NCBI GenBank assembly: GCA_002284615.2
Contig: MU069533.1
Span: 28,731 to 39,424 of the forward strand
Source: Dunaliella salina
Lineage: Eukaryota; Chlorophyta; Chlorophyceae; Chlamydomonadales; Dunaliellaceae
Direction of reading: 5' to 3'
Length of the DNA stretch: 10,694 nt
A model generated the notes under the pieces. The model was not told the DNA's origin, did no database searches, and was given only the letters and a program-made list of their open reading frames with translations. Made by a program: the position numbers and the translations under genes. Each line of letters opens with the position of its first letter. Position 1 is the first letter of the stretch. Positions 1 to 7,536 of the stretch are shown here, one piece after another.

Positions 1-1
1 A

Positions 2-904
2 GATTTGAAAGATCTTTCAAAGTTTCTAGAAGCCACACAGTGGAAGCTGACGAATGTCAGCAGCCACCCTGTCCTAAATTCCATGCATGCTCACATGCCA
101 GGTTTCAATAAACTGGGCCACCTCTCATTGGACAAACAATACGCCTCCAAACACCCTAAAAATCCACACATGATCGTCCAAGAAACAGACTCGGTGCCCA
201 GCCAATCCAGTGCTATTCTAACTCTCAAAGTTGCTGATTGGAGAACATGGGCATACACAGATGGCAGCTGCCTTGTCCGTAACGGTAAGCAAGAACCTGG
301 GGCAGGCGTCTACTGCCCGTCCACTGACAGCAAGAACTTTGTAGAACCTAACGGTGCTGGGATTACTAAAAACATCACTATAGCTGAATTGGCAGCAATT
401 GCGGCTGCTATCATGACCAAACATGCAGACATTGCAACAGACAGCCTCACCTCTCTTCAACAAATACGTAAACAACTTCTTTACCCTGAGAAACACCTGA
501 GGCATATCCAACGAGACGTCCTCAAAATGATTTCAACTCTCATTAGAGACTTCCATACCAACATTCGAATTTACNAGGTGAAGTCCCATGCTGGCATCGC
601 TGGAAATGAATGTGCAGATGCTATTGCAAAACATCAGGCAAAGCAAGCCCAAAACTGCGTAGCAGACACCAAGATCCCAGGTGCAGGTCCTGGTGGAAAT
701 CCATTTACAAACATTTTCTGGTTAGCCAAGGAAGAAAGAATGCATGCTGCAGGTACACCTGCGGGTCCATCATCCGCCCAAAAGCTCACCTACTTCCCCA
801 ATCTTCAAGATGCCCTCAAATCCCACATGCATTCCAAACACAAGCTTGGATATGCCAATGCCAAAACAGGCTACTACTCTTACTATCAAAACTTATTACC
901 GTGA
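2..904 (+). pseudogene. LINE polyprotein segment with RNase H domain
   Basis: The frame is open from the left edge to a TGA at 902-904; there is no real start here, because the coding region continues upstream. The RNase H fold is clear: YTDGS with catalytic Asp (codon at 260), AELAAI with Glu (386), ATDSL with Asp (440), and VKSHAG followed by GNECAD with the last Asp (617). The conserved His of the SHAG motif is present. In the family this domain degrades RNA in the RNA-DNA hybrid during target-primed reverse transcription. The first ~75 residues would link reverse transcriptase and RNase H. Base 575 is an N, so the residue just before VKSH is unknown. The same frame resumes after the stop, so this is the front half of one broken polyprotein. 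Confidence 0.85.
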
Positions 905-1849
905 GTAGATTAAAAAATCAGCAGTGCCTTCAGAAATATGCCCAACATTTCTGTACCCATGAAGCGTACCATCCTGCAGTACCGCACAGGCACCCTCTAC
1001 AACCAAAAACATGCAGTACGCTTCAAAAGGTCAACAGATCCATCTTGTCCCCTCCCAGGATGCCATCATTTGGATAGCGCACTACACATGCTCTCAGGCT
1101 GCCAAAACCATATCATCTCCAACATGAGAATTGAGCGCCATAACATTGCAGGCAGAATGATTACAAAAGCCCTCAGCAAATGCCCTGTAGGGGCAGGCCT
1201 GGTCTACACAGACATAGGGAGCGATTTTAAGCTTGCTCAACACAACCTCCAACTCCCTACACATGCCTCAAAAAGAACTTTACCTGCTTACTTCTTCCCT
1301 CGTAACCTTCCAGAGAGGAAAAGACTCAACTCCAGTCGACCAGATGCTGTTTTGATCACCCCTTTTAATGCCAAACATACTTCTAACAATGTTTCTCCTA
1401 CCCATTCCCATCACGCTTTGCGCAGCTCCTCACGGAGGACCACGAGAACTAGTCGCATGAGGCAACCCCATGAACTTCGTGCAAATGAACGACACATGCA
1501 CCTAATAGAAATCAAGTTCTGTGAAGACACAAGGCCAGAGCGTCAGTTGAACGCAGCAAAGCAGCAACATGCAGACCTTTGTAAACTTATCGACGCTAAA
1601 GCTGTTACAATTCACCCTATTCTCCTGGGTGTAGGTGGAACTATTTACACTGAGCATACCCTCAAGCAATTCAAACAACTAGGATTGGATCATCAGCATG
1701 CCACGAAGCTTGCTCAACGACTTCATGATCATTCTATTCAATATGCCCACAAACTAGTCACCACGCGCCGAGCTATTGNAAACAAGAATACTTCCCACAG
1801 CCAGGTTCTAGAGCCAGGAGCTCCTAGTAACCCTCCAGATCCACATTAG
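905..1849 (+). pseudogene. LINE polyprotein C-terminus: CCHC knuckle and PD-(D/E)xK-like endonuclease
   Basis: This continues the RNase H frame (both share one phase) after TGA at 902 and TAA at 911, and is then open to TAG at 1847. Counting from the Met at 938, a Cys-x4-Cys-x7-His-x4-Cys motif lies at residues 37-55, close to the knuckle of R2-type elements. RPD at 134-136 and EIK at 191-193, followed by a Gln and QQH, resemble the active site of a restriction-like (PD-(D/E)xK) endonuclease. The last ~90 residues include a conserved-looking HPILLGVGGTIY stretch and a helical HATKLAQRLHDHSIQYAHK tail. The expected role is target-site nicking. Sequence upstream of the Met (KISSAFRN) also reads as coding, so this is not a separate gene. 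Base 1779 is an N. Confidence 0.75.
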
Positions 1850-1954
1850 AATTCTTTTTTTCATACTTTGTGGTGGAGGGGGCACACGGCTCTTTTTGAG
1901 CCAATGTGTCACCTTTTCCTTAATTGATGTAGGGAAAATTTCTCTGCCTACGTA
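1850..1954 (+). other. LINE 3' UTR with conserved hairpin
   Basis: About 105 nt lie between the LINE stop codon and its tail. A hairpin with stem GGCTC/GAGCC and a T5 loop occupies 1888-1902, followed by TTCCTTAATTGATGTAGGG and a CCTACGTAG palindrome. The same string of elements recurs at 3947-4040 and 4314-4390, which defines it as the 3' end of the family. A 3' UTR structure recognised by the reverse transcriptase is known in some LINEs; that role is inferred here. Confidence 0.7.
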
Positions 1955-1988
1955 GTTTTTCTTTTCTTTTCTTTTCTTTTCTTTTCTT
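1955..1988 (+). repeat. (CTTTT)n microsatellite, LINE 3' tail
   Basis: About six tandem CTTTT units directly follow the LINE 3' UTR. Many LINEs end in a short simple repeat instead of poly(A), so this is best read as the element's 3' terminus. The other two copies have T-rich but less regular tails. Confidence 0.85.
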
Positions 1989-2104
1989 ATGCACAGAGGG
2001 AGGTGACCATTCAACATTTTGAACTACATCTACCAGCGCAATGCACCCATGGTCACTTGAATTCAGAGATGGAGAATGGATTTGGAAGGAGTCTAATCTC
2101 ATTT

Positions 2105-2455
2105 TTAGCAAGTTGACCAATTGGACTGTGAGCTTGGATGTTGACTGTGGTGGTTGGGAAAGCAGATTGTGCGGAAGAGATAGCCTCTACCATCTATTGT
2201 GATGTAGCCGGAAAATTCTGGAACTTCAGTATCAGCAGAGCCAAGCTTGAGCTTTTTATTTTTCAAGTTTGTCGTGTAAGTTGGTGTGACATTGAATTGG
2301 GAAAGGTGCATGTCATCATTTTGTACGTGTGAGGTCTTCAGTGAAAGCCAGTAGCAAGTGTGGATTGGGTCCCTGGCACCTGGAAGTACAATGTTTGCAG
2401 TGTTTTGCGAGTGTTGCACAAATGTTGTCGCTGCAAGCACAAGAAGGGATGCCTG
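2105..2455 (-). other. Possible minus-strand exon, unrecognised
   Basis: An open minus-strand frame of about 117 residues follows a pyrimidine-rich stretch ending in GTTACAG, which resembles a splice acceptor (exon start near 2455). It ends in a stop at 2105. The translation includes SGYITIDGRGYLF and many Asn/Ser/Thr residues but matches no family I can name. No partner exon, start codon or poly(A) signal was found, so a chance open frame is at least as likely. Confidence 0.15.
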
Positions 2456-2591
2456 TAACAAAACCAGACCACTTTAAAAAAGTAAAAGTAAAAGTCAAAG
2501 CCGGCACTTGGCAGAGTGCATTAAGGACAGACTCAACAGTTAGCACCGGCACTAACAGTGAGCCCCACCAAAGAAGGCGAGCTATGAGCAG

Positions 2592-2640
2592 CCCAGCTAA
2601 TGAGGGCCCGGTGGCCACCCAACCCAGCTAATGAGGGCCC
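2592..2640. repeat. Short direct repeat, two copies
   Basis: CCCAGCTAATGAGGGCCC occurs at 2592-2609 and again at 2623-2640, a 31-bp period with a partly different spacer. A small local tandem duplication with no evident function. Confidence 0.8.
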
Positions 2641-3176
2641 ATGGGTCATCAGCCATCCGTCCGGCTGCGCGCCTCGCTTTCCTGTACGCAGCCCTCCCTG
2701 TAGCCCCCTCCCCCAAACCCCCATTGCTTATGGTACTGAGTTGGATGGCATTTATGGTGTTGTGAATTTTTGTTGGGGACTTTACAGCGTGATAGTGGAG
2801 TTGTTTGGCAGTTGAGTGAGCTTTGTCTTTTGTTAGGCCAAGTTTGCAGAGAGGATCAATAGTGTAGCGGTTGAATATAGTTCCAGCAACTCCAATTTGG
2901 ATGGTATGTAGTGTGACTCTGTTATTGCGGTGTGTGCCCCGAAGAGATCTTGTGCAACCACTTTACAGCAGCGCAACCAGGGTAAATCATCTGGAGAGGT
3001 GGTCCTGCTGATCCCACCTGCTGTAATGATGTTTTGCCTCTAGGCAACTGCTTGCACAGCCTCGGACTCTGTCTATTGGTACTGATACACATACTTTATT
3101 CAACAAATTCCAGTCATCCCTTTATATTCCTCCCATGTAAACGACTGGTCGTTCCCCTCAGCAGCATGCGCTAGTC

Positions 3177-3190
3177 TTTTTTTTTTTTTT
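3177..3190. repeat. Poly(T) tract
   Basis: A run of 14 T residues. It has no LINE 3' UTR elements before it, so it is not clearly a retroelement tail. Confidence 0.8.
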
Positions 3191-3339
3191 ACTTTTGCAG
3201 AGCTGGAGCCCTTTCCGTCCGAATGTTGTCAAAGGCCCTCTTAAGTTGTTTTCACGAACAAAATTTTGCACTCTGAAGGTCCCGGCCATGAATGGACGCA
3301 GTGCTGCATCTGCTGCAGAGTTGAGATTCAGAATTTTGT

Positions 3340-3368
3340 CACTGACCATTCCCTTGAAATGGTCAGTG
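3340..3368. repeat. Perfect 11-bp hairpin
   Basis: CACTGACCATT and AATGGTCAGTG are exact inverted copies separated by the 7-nt loop CCCTTGA. On the plus strand it is followed by TAAAAAAG. The stem is too short for a typical microRNA precursor and no adjoining gene explains it. Confidence 0.75.
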
Positions 3369-3514
3369 TAAAAAAGTTGTGCCATCGAAATAAAAAGGGG
3401 GGTAGACAATCAGTCCTAGAGTTGAAGCACAAAACATGAGTTTTTTGAGTGTAAAATGTTACCGTAGTGGCATGTAACCAGTACGCACCCCCTTTTTTTG
3501 GCAATTTCATTTCT

Positions 3515-3641
3515 CCATTACGCATACACCATTACACACCCTGATGTTCCGAAAACCCCCCAAATCCTACCTAATTCGCACCTCAAAACCAATTTTCGTG
3601 CATTACGCAGGGCTTGAAAAAAAATATATAATGCGTAATGG
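3515..3641. repeat. Inverted repeat, 11-bp arms, ~105-bp spacer
   Basis: CCATTACGCAT at 3515-3525 is inverted as ATGCGTAATGG at 3631-3641, and a further direct copy of CATTACGCA lies at 3601-3609. The size would suit a decayed miniature element, but pairing does not extend beyond the arms and no target-site duplication is evident. Confidence 0.4.
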
Positions 3642-3696
3642 TCACATGCCGGTACGGTAAGGATTTCCGCTGCGCATACACCCTCAATTTGTTGAG

Positions 3697-4092
3697 CATT
3701 GTTGGAGGTCGTGTTGGCCTTTGACATGAGAGGGGGTTTCCTATTCACCCTATTCTCCAAGGACTGGTCCACCAACGTGTATGAAGCTTGCTCAAAGATT
3801 TCGTGCCCATCCTCTTCAATTTGCCCATAAGCTCGTTGCCACAAGATGTGCTATCAAAAACAATAGTGCCTCCCACAGCCAGGTTCTAGAGTCACGTGCT
3901 TCTTGAAACCCTCCAGATTCCCATTAGCCTTCTCTGTTTCAAATCTTGTAGTGGAGGGGACTCACAGCTCTTTTGAGTCAAGGTGTCTCCTTTATCCTTA
4001 ATTGATGTAGGGAGATTTCGTCTGCCTACGTAGTTTTTCTGGTAGTTTCTTTCCTGTCTACGTAACTTTTTGGTGTTTTTTTTCTTTCAAGG
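3697..4092 (+). mobile_element. Second LINE copy, 5'-truncated with apparent 5' inversion
   Basis: From 3743 the sequence follows the first LINE from its base 1610: ATTCACCCTATTCTCC matches, about 56 nt are missing, and homology resumes through GAAGCTTGCTC, the Gln/His-rich C-terminus, TCCCACAGCCAGGTTCTAGAG, the 3' UTR hairpin region and CCTTAATTGATGTAGGG. The coding part is diverged and not intact. Immediately before it, 3738-3697 read on the minus strand resembles LINE bases 1357-1391 (CCCCT, ATGtCAAA, TCcAACAATG). That is the arrangement left by a 5' inversion during insertion. The direct part is certain; the inverted part rests on a short alignment made by eye. Confidence 0.75.
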
Positions 4093-4107
4093 TTGCAATG
4101 GGATTTA

Positions 4108-4310
4108 AGCCTTCAGCCATAAGTTTGGCTGCTCGGCTGCCTCTTGAACTGAAATAAAGAGACACTGCTCAAACAGCAAAATGCAACATGGCTTCTGCAG
4201 GCAAAAGACACTGGTTTACAAGGTTTACAAGGGAACATAACCTTCAGCCAGAAAGTTTGGCTGCTCGGAAAGACACTGAGTGTTCAAAAGCAGCGCAATG
4301 TTCACAGGAT
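4108..4310. repeat. Diverged tandem duplication of about 130 bp
   Basis: CCTTCAGCCA-TAAGTTTGGCTGCTCGG at about 4111 recurs at about 4243 with one or two changes, followed in both by AAAGA(GA)CACTG and a stretch like CAAACAGCAAAATGCAACATGG / CAAAAGCAGCGCAATGTTCACAGG. The unit lies between the tails of LINE copies 2 and 3 and may be part of a lineage-specific extension of the tail or an unrelated local duplication. Confidence 0.6.
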
Positions 4311-4313
4311 AAA

Positions 4314-4390
4314 GGCTCTTTATGAGCCAAAGTGTCTCCTTTTTCCTTAATTGGTGTAGGGAGAGCTTCTACAAAGTTTTTATTTTTTTC
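4314..4390 (+). mobile_element. Third LINE copy, 3' UTR only
   Basis: Hairpin GGCTC-TTTAT-GAGCC at 4314-4328, then AAAGTGTCTCCTTTTTCCTTAATTGGTGTAGGGAGAG and a T-rich tail. This matches the 3' UTR at 1888-1940 and 3966-4014. No coding part precedes it, so it is an extremely truncated insertion or a duplicate of the neighbouring tail. Confidence 0.7.
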
Positions 4391-4748
4391 TCTTTTTTCT
4401 TAATTCATTGGCATGAACTTTATGGGCATAAACCTTATGGCAACCTTGTAACCTTTTATGAAACTTTCTTAAAAAGTCTTGCAATGCAATGTTTCTTCCT
4501 GAGTTGCATGGTTAAAACAGGATGGAAGATGTGCACTTGCAAGCCAGTTGTGGTGCCTCGAAGGGCAGACATACATGACAGGCCACTGCTCACTTTTTGC
4601 CACATGCCTCTGCTGCAACTCAATCTTGCATTGCACTGAGTATGCAGATGGATGCAGAATCAAAAGAGGAGCAGGTCGGAGAGCTTTTTGTCTGGGTAGG
4701 GGCCGCTGAATTGGTGTGTGTGTGGGGGGGGGGCTTCCAGTCCAAAGT
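4391..4748. other. Intergenic spacer
   Basis: No gene, RNA or repeat was recognised except a near-repeated CTTTATGGGCATAAACCTTATGG at 4419-4441 and the GT/G tract at 4714-4733. It separates the LINE tails from the 3' end of the minus-strand F-box/LRR gene. Confidence 0.5.
4714..4733. repeat. (GT)n followed by poly(G)
   Basis: GTGTGTGTGT runs into ten or so G residues. It sits just beyond the presumed 3' end of the minus-strand gene. Confidence 0.85.
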
Positions 4749-4753
4749 TTACA
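4749..4753 (-). terminator. Putative poly(A) signal TGTAA of the F-box/LRR gene
   Basis: On the minus strand TGTAA occurs about 308 nt after the stop codon at 5061, and it is the only TGTAA in that interval by eye. TGTAA is the usual poly(A) signal of chlorophycean algae. The interval 5060-4749 is then the 3' UTR. Confidence 0.4.
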
Positions 4754-5060
4754 CGAGAAATTCACAAAGGGACCATTTCCAAATTTTTCCAAGCAAAGAA
4801 ATGAATGTTTAGTGATGGAAATTGTCCATAAAAAGAACAGTGAGCACCACTACAAAAAGACAATGCAGCAAACAAATCAATACACTCCCGTAGCAGTCCT
4901 GTGTGGTAAGGTTCCATTTTCTTCCAAAAAGAGCAATGCTAACGCCATGGATCATCAAACACAAACCAATGAAGCACAGGGTCCACCACATTCAAGTCCT
5001 CTCATGAGAGCAGACTTGCATCCACAAACAGGATCAACACTTTTCCCAGGTACAATCTTA

Positions 5061-7148
5061 TCATGAACCTACCACTTTAAGCTTAGCTTGATGAGGTCCA
5101 GGCATAGTTGCCAAAAGACTTTTCCACTGCTTAATCAACATTTGAAGGATCTCATTATTTAAACATTTATTACTAATTATGAGTCGAAACGGCCTGCAGG
5201 TGTGCTGAGCTACAAAGAGGGCAGCGACGATGTCAGTGGGGATTCCCTCCAAGTCAAAAAGTTCCAGAGAGAGAAGAAGAGGCAACGCTTGCAGGATGCC
5301 TACCAGTCCCTTGTCATTTTTGAATTTGCATTGGCTACATCTCAATGATATTGCACTTGTGCAAGTGCTTGCGTGGAATTGGGACAACTCAGCACTTCCC
5401 AACAATGCACCCAAAGCCTGCAGACCCTCATTTTCGAAGTGCCAATCACTGATTGTTACATGGCGGACGGCAGACATTGTAAAGTTGAGAGGGAGGATCT
5501 GGATCATGAGTGAAGTACACTGAGATGCAGACCAACCTAATCCACCTTTTATGCAAAACGCATCATCAGCAGCAGCAAAACCTGATCCATCTTTCCAATC
5601 ATGTGCTTTGGATGAGGCCAGCCTGGTGACCCATGTCACGAGATGTTTAGCTTGTGCAACAGAATTGAACCCACCAGAAAGACAAGAAAAATCCAAATCG
5701 CTAAAATGTAAATGCAGGGAAGGGAAGTCCTGGGCATCCAGGGCAGGGAAAGAAAGATATAGGTTCCCCACATGCATGGTCTGAAGTGTGTGTGATGCGT
5801 AGTGTACACCCAAAGGCATCTCAACCCCCATCACGTGCAGATGTTGTAGGGGCATGACAGAGAGGATGTGATGCAGATTGATGGGCTTGAAACCCTTTTT
5901 AACAATCCCATCTAGACGCAGTTCTTTGAGCTGTTGCAGGCCTGAAAGCCCAGTAATATCAAGCTTTCCAATTGATGGGAAGCAGAGGTCCAACCTCTGC
6001 AAAGTTGAAATTTTCCCAATGCTCCCTACCAGCTCCTCTGTGGCAGAGTAACTCTCTAACGAAAGCTGTGTAAGATCCATAGATGTTGCCAACATGTGAA
6101 CAATGCTGCTGTTGTATGAGCCTTCGCTCATGCAGAGGGCGCTAAGCCGGGGAAGTAGAGTAGGAAGGAAGGACGCATCGCATCCCAGCTCATCGCGGGC
6201 GCCTCCCTGCAAAAAAAAGGAAGGGAGCAGTCAAGATGAACAGAGTGTCCTTAGGAACCCTGATTACCAACATCTAATCAATGGGGTCATAAAAAAGAAA
6301 GTGCCCCCGCTTGGATGTGCTCCTTGTTGCCCTCCTTCCTCAGATTCAACCACGCAAGCCGCTGTCATTGCAGAGAAAACTATGTTCACCCAAAAATATT
6401 GAAATCATATGATTCCTATTTACTCAAACTTATGCCATCCCTGAAACTAAAAGCGAGTACCACAGGCCTGCAACCAGCAGTAGCAGCAAGACTTGGGCAG
6501 GCACTCTAGCACTATACATGCTTTTGATCAACAACGTACGTTTCATGGTGCGATCTACTTTCACTTACAGACAAAATGAGCCCCTCCACATTGCTCAAGT
6601 GTGCCTGGACTGCAGGGTGTGTGCCGGTTCGCACTTGCAAGAGCAGCTGGGAGAGGCACCCCAAGTCTCGACAGGCCAGGGTTTTAAGAACAGCGCGCCT
6701 AGGGAAGGCCATTAACTTGCTCTTGAGTGCAGCTGAATCTCCATTGCGGCGCCATGAAAAGGCCTGGATCTGAGCATTCACTGATGGAGACCTGAACAGG
6801 ATGCATGAGAATCGCATGCGGAATGGGGCTGGATGGGTGCTTGTGCAGGGCATACACTGGATGTCTTCGGGAGTGCATGGAAGGCAGAGAGCAGTGGAGC
6901 AATGGAGAACTGCAGAGGATAAGATAGAAGATAAAGTAGCAGAGACCCCAGAATGTAGCCCACTTGTACAGGGCAGCACATGATTTTCGCAGTGCCGCCT
7001 TTGCTCTCCTGTCCGTACTCAGGCTGGCATAGAGCTTGCCATATACATCATCTGGCAAATCCTGGAAGTGTGTCAGCCTTGCATGCATTGCCCCAAGTGA
7101 GGCCTCTACGTGGGCTTGTCTTTTCTCGTTCTCATGGTTGAAGGCCAT
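5061..7148 (-). CDS. F-box-like / leucine-rich-repeat protein, three coding exons
   Basis: Coding exons are 7148-6964, 6791-6569 and 6206-5061, joining in frame to 517 residues. The introns are bounded by GT (6963) and CAG (6792), by GTAAGT (6568) and by a T8 tract ending GCAG (6207). Residues 28-62 (FQDLPDDVYGKL, then KAALRKSCAALYK) look like an F-box. Leucine-rich repeats follow, for example LTQLSL (181-186), LQRLDL (205-210), LKELRL (229-234), LQHLHV (256-261) and a later LLSLELFDLEGIP. By family knowledge an F-box/LRR protein would be the substrate-recognising subunit of an SCF ubiquitin ligase, but the F-box is degenerate and the substrate unknown. The start is the first ATG in frame (AAATGG); a CTTGCAG at about 7185 leaves room for a 5' UTR intron or an extra upstream exon. 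It is divergent from PEX12. Confidence 0.7.
6207..6568 (-). other. Intron 2 of the F-box/LRR gene
   Basis: 362 nt, from GTAAGT at 6568 to a pyrimidine tract and GCAG at 6207. Phase 0 on both sides: one exon ends ATTTTGTCT and the next begins GGAGGC. No gene or repeat was recognised inside. Confidence 0.65.
6792..6963 (-). other. Intron 1 of the F-box/LRR gene
   Basis: 172 nt, from GTGGGC to TGTTCAG. It splits a Lys codon (AA|G), which restores the reading from CAALYK into SPSVNAQIQAF. The matching phase is the main support, because the donor is weak and reading through gives a hydrophobic stretch unlike the rest of the protein. Confidence 0.6.
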
Positions 7149-7536
7149 TTGTCTGCCCACCTGTAGCCCACTTGCAACGTAAGGCTGCAAGGGTAATTAT
7201 AATCGTTGTAAACAAAATTGGGATTGCGTCAACATCACATCGACGACTGTCAAATTCGCTGAGATCAGTCTTGGCATCTGCAACACAGAATCAATTGAAG
7301 CAGTGCAGTGCAACATTCATGTTGAGCATTTATATAGAAAGATGAGCACATATAGAAAGATGACTTTTGGTTTCATACAAGTAGAGACGACAGACGCACA
7401 CACTTGACAAGATTGTTTGTGATGCATGTTGCTTCTTTGTCCTTCCTTTCTTGACTATGTCTCAGGACAAGACCTCAGCATGCACTGATTTTTAGACTAC
7501 CAGGATGTGACCCCCTTCTCCCAGGGTGCTGGCGCC
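7149..7536. promoter_or_regulatory. Divergent promoter region between the F-box/LRR gene and PEX12
   Basis: 388 bp separate the two start codons. A TATA-like box reads TATATAAA on the minus strand at 7336-7329, about 180 nt before the F-box/LRR start, and TATATAG on the plus strand about 200 nt before PEX12. The 14-mer ATATAGAAAGATGA is repeated at 7332-7345 and 7350-7363 (18-bp period), a candidate factor site. Transcription starts cannot be placed from sequence alone. Confidence 0.45.
7332..7363. repeat. Direct repeat ATATAGAAAGATGA x2 in the divergent promoter
   Basis: Two exact 14-bp copies start 18 bp apart and overlap the TATA-like sequence. A possible regulatory site, but no known factor is assigned. 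Confidence 0.6.

Larger units (their letters stand above)
1..1988 (+). mobile_element. Non-LTR retrotransposon (LINE), 3' portion, degenerate
   Basis: The 3' part of a LINE runs in from the left edge; its reverse transcriptase must lie outside the window. In order it shows an RNase H domain, a CCHC-like knuckle, a PD-(D/E)xK-type endonuclease domain, a stop at 1847, a short 3' UTR with a hairpin, and a (CTTTT)n tail. RNase H plus a C-terminal restriction-like endonuclease recalls the Dualen/RandI elements known from Chlamydomonas, but without the upstream part the clade is an inference. Two in-frame stops make this copy inactive as read. Two further partial copies lie at 3697-4092 and 4314-4390, so the family has been active in this genome. 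Confidence 0.85.
1989..3156. other. Intergenic region downstream of the LINE
   Basis: No convincing gene. It holds an 8-bp inverted pair (GTGACCAT at 2002, ATGGTCAC at 2049), the direct repeat at 2592-2640, and a weak minus-strand open frame at 2105-2461. From 2700 to 3156 nothing could be recognised on either strand. Confidence 0.5.
3191..3660. other. Intergenic region with hairpin and inverted repeat
   Basis: No gene is supported. It contains the perfect hairpin at 3340-3368 and an inverted pair CCATTACGCAT/ATGCGTAATGG at 3515-3525 and 3631-3641. Open frames here are short and lack motifs. Confidence 0.5.

Noticed and set aside
218..511. 97-residue minus-strand open frame
   Set aside because: Antisense shadow of the RNase H domain.
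1808..2120. Lys/Glu-rich minus-strand open frames
   Set aside because: Produced by the (CTTTT)n tail read in reverse.
3518..3844. 108-residue minus-strand open frame
   Set aside because: Mostly antisense of the second LINE copy; only its middle part is informative, as the possible inverted LINE fragment.
4469..5066. Several open frames on both strands of about 100 residues
   Set aside because: No motifs, low-complexity passages from the GT/G tract, and they overlap the 3' UTR of the F-box/LRR gene.
5230..5784. Plus-strand open frames opposite the LRR exon
   Set aside because: Shadows of the minus-strand leucine-rich-repeat coding sequence.
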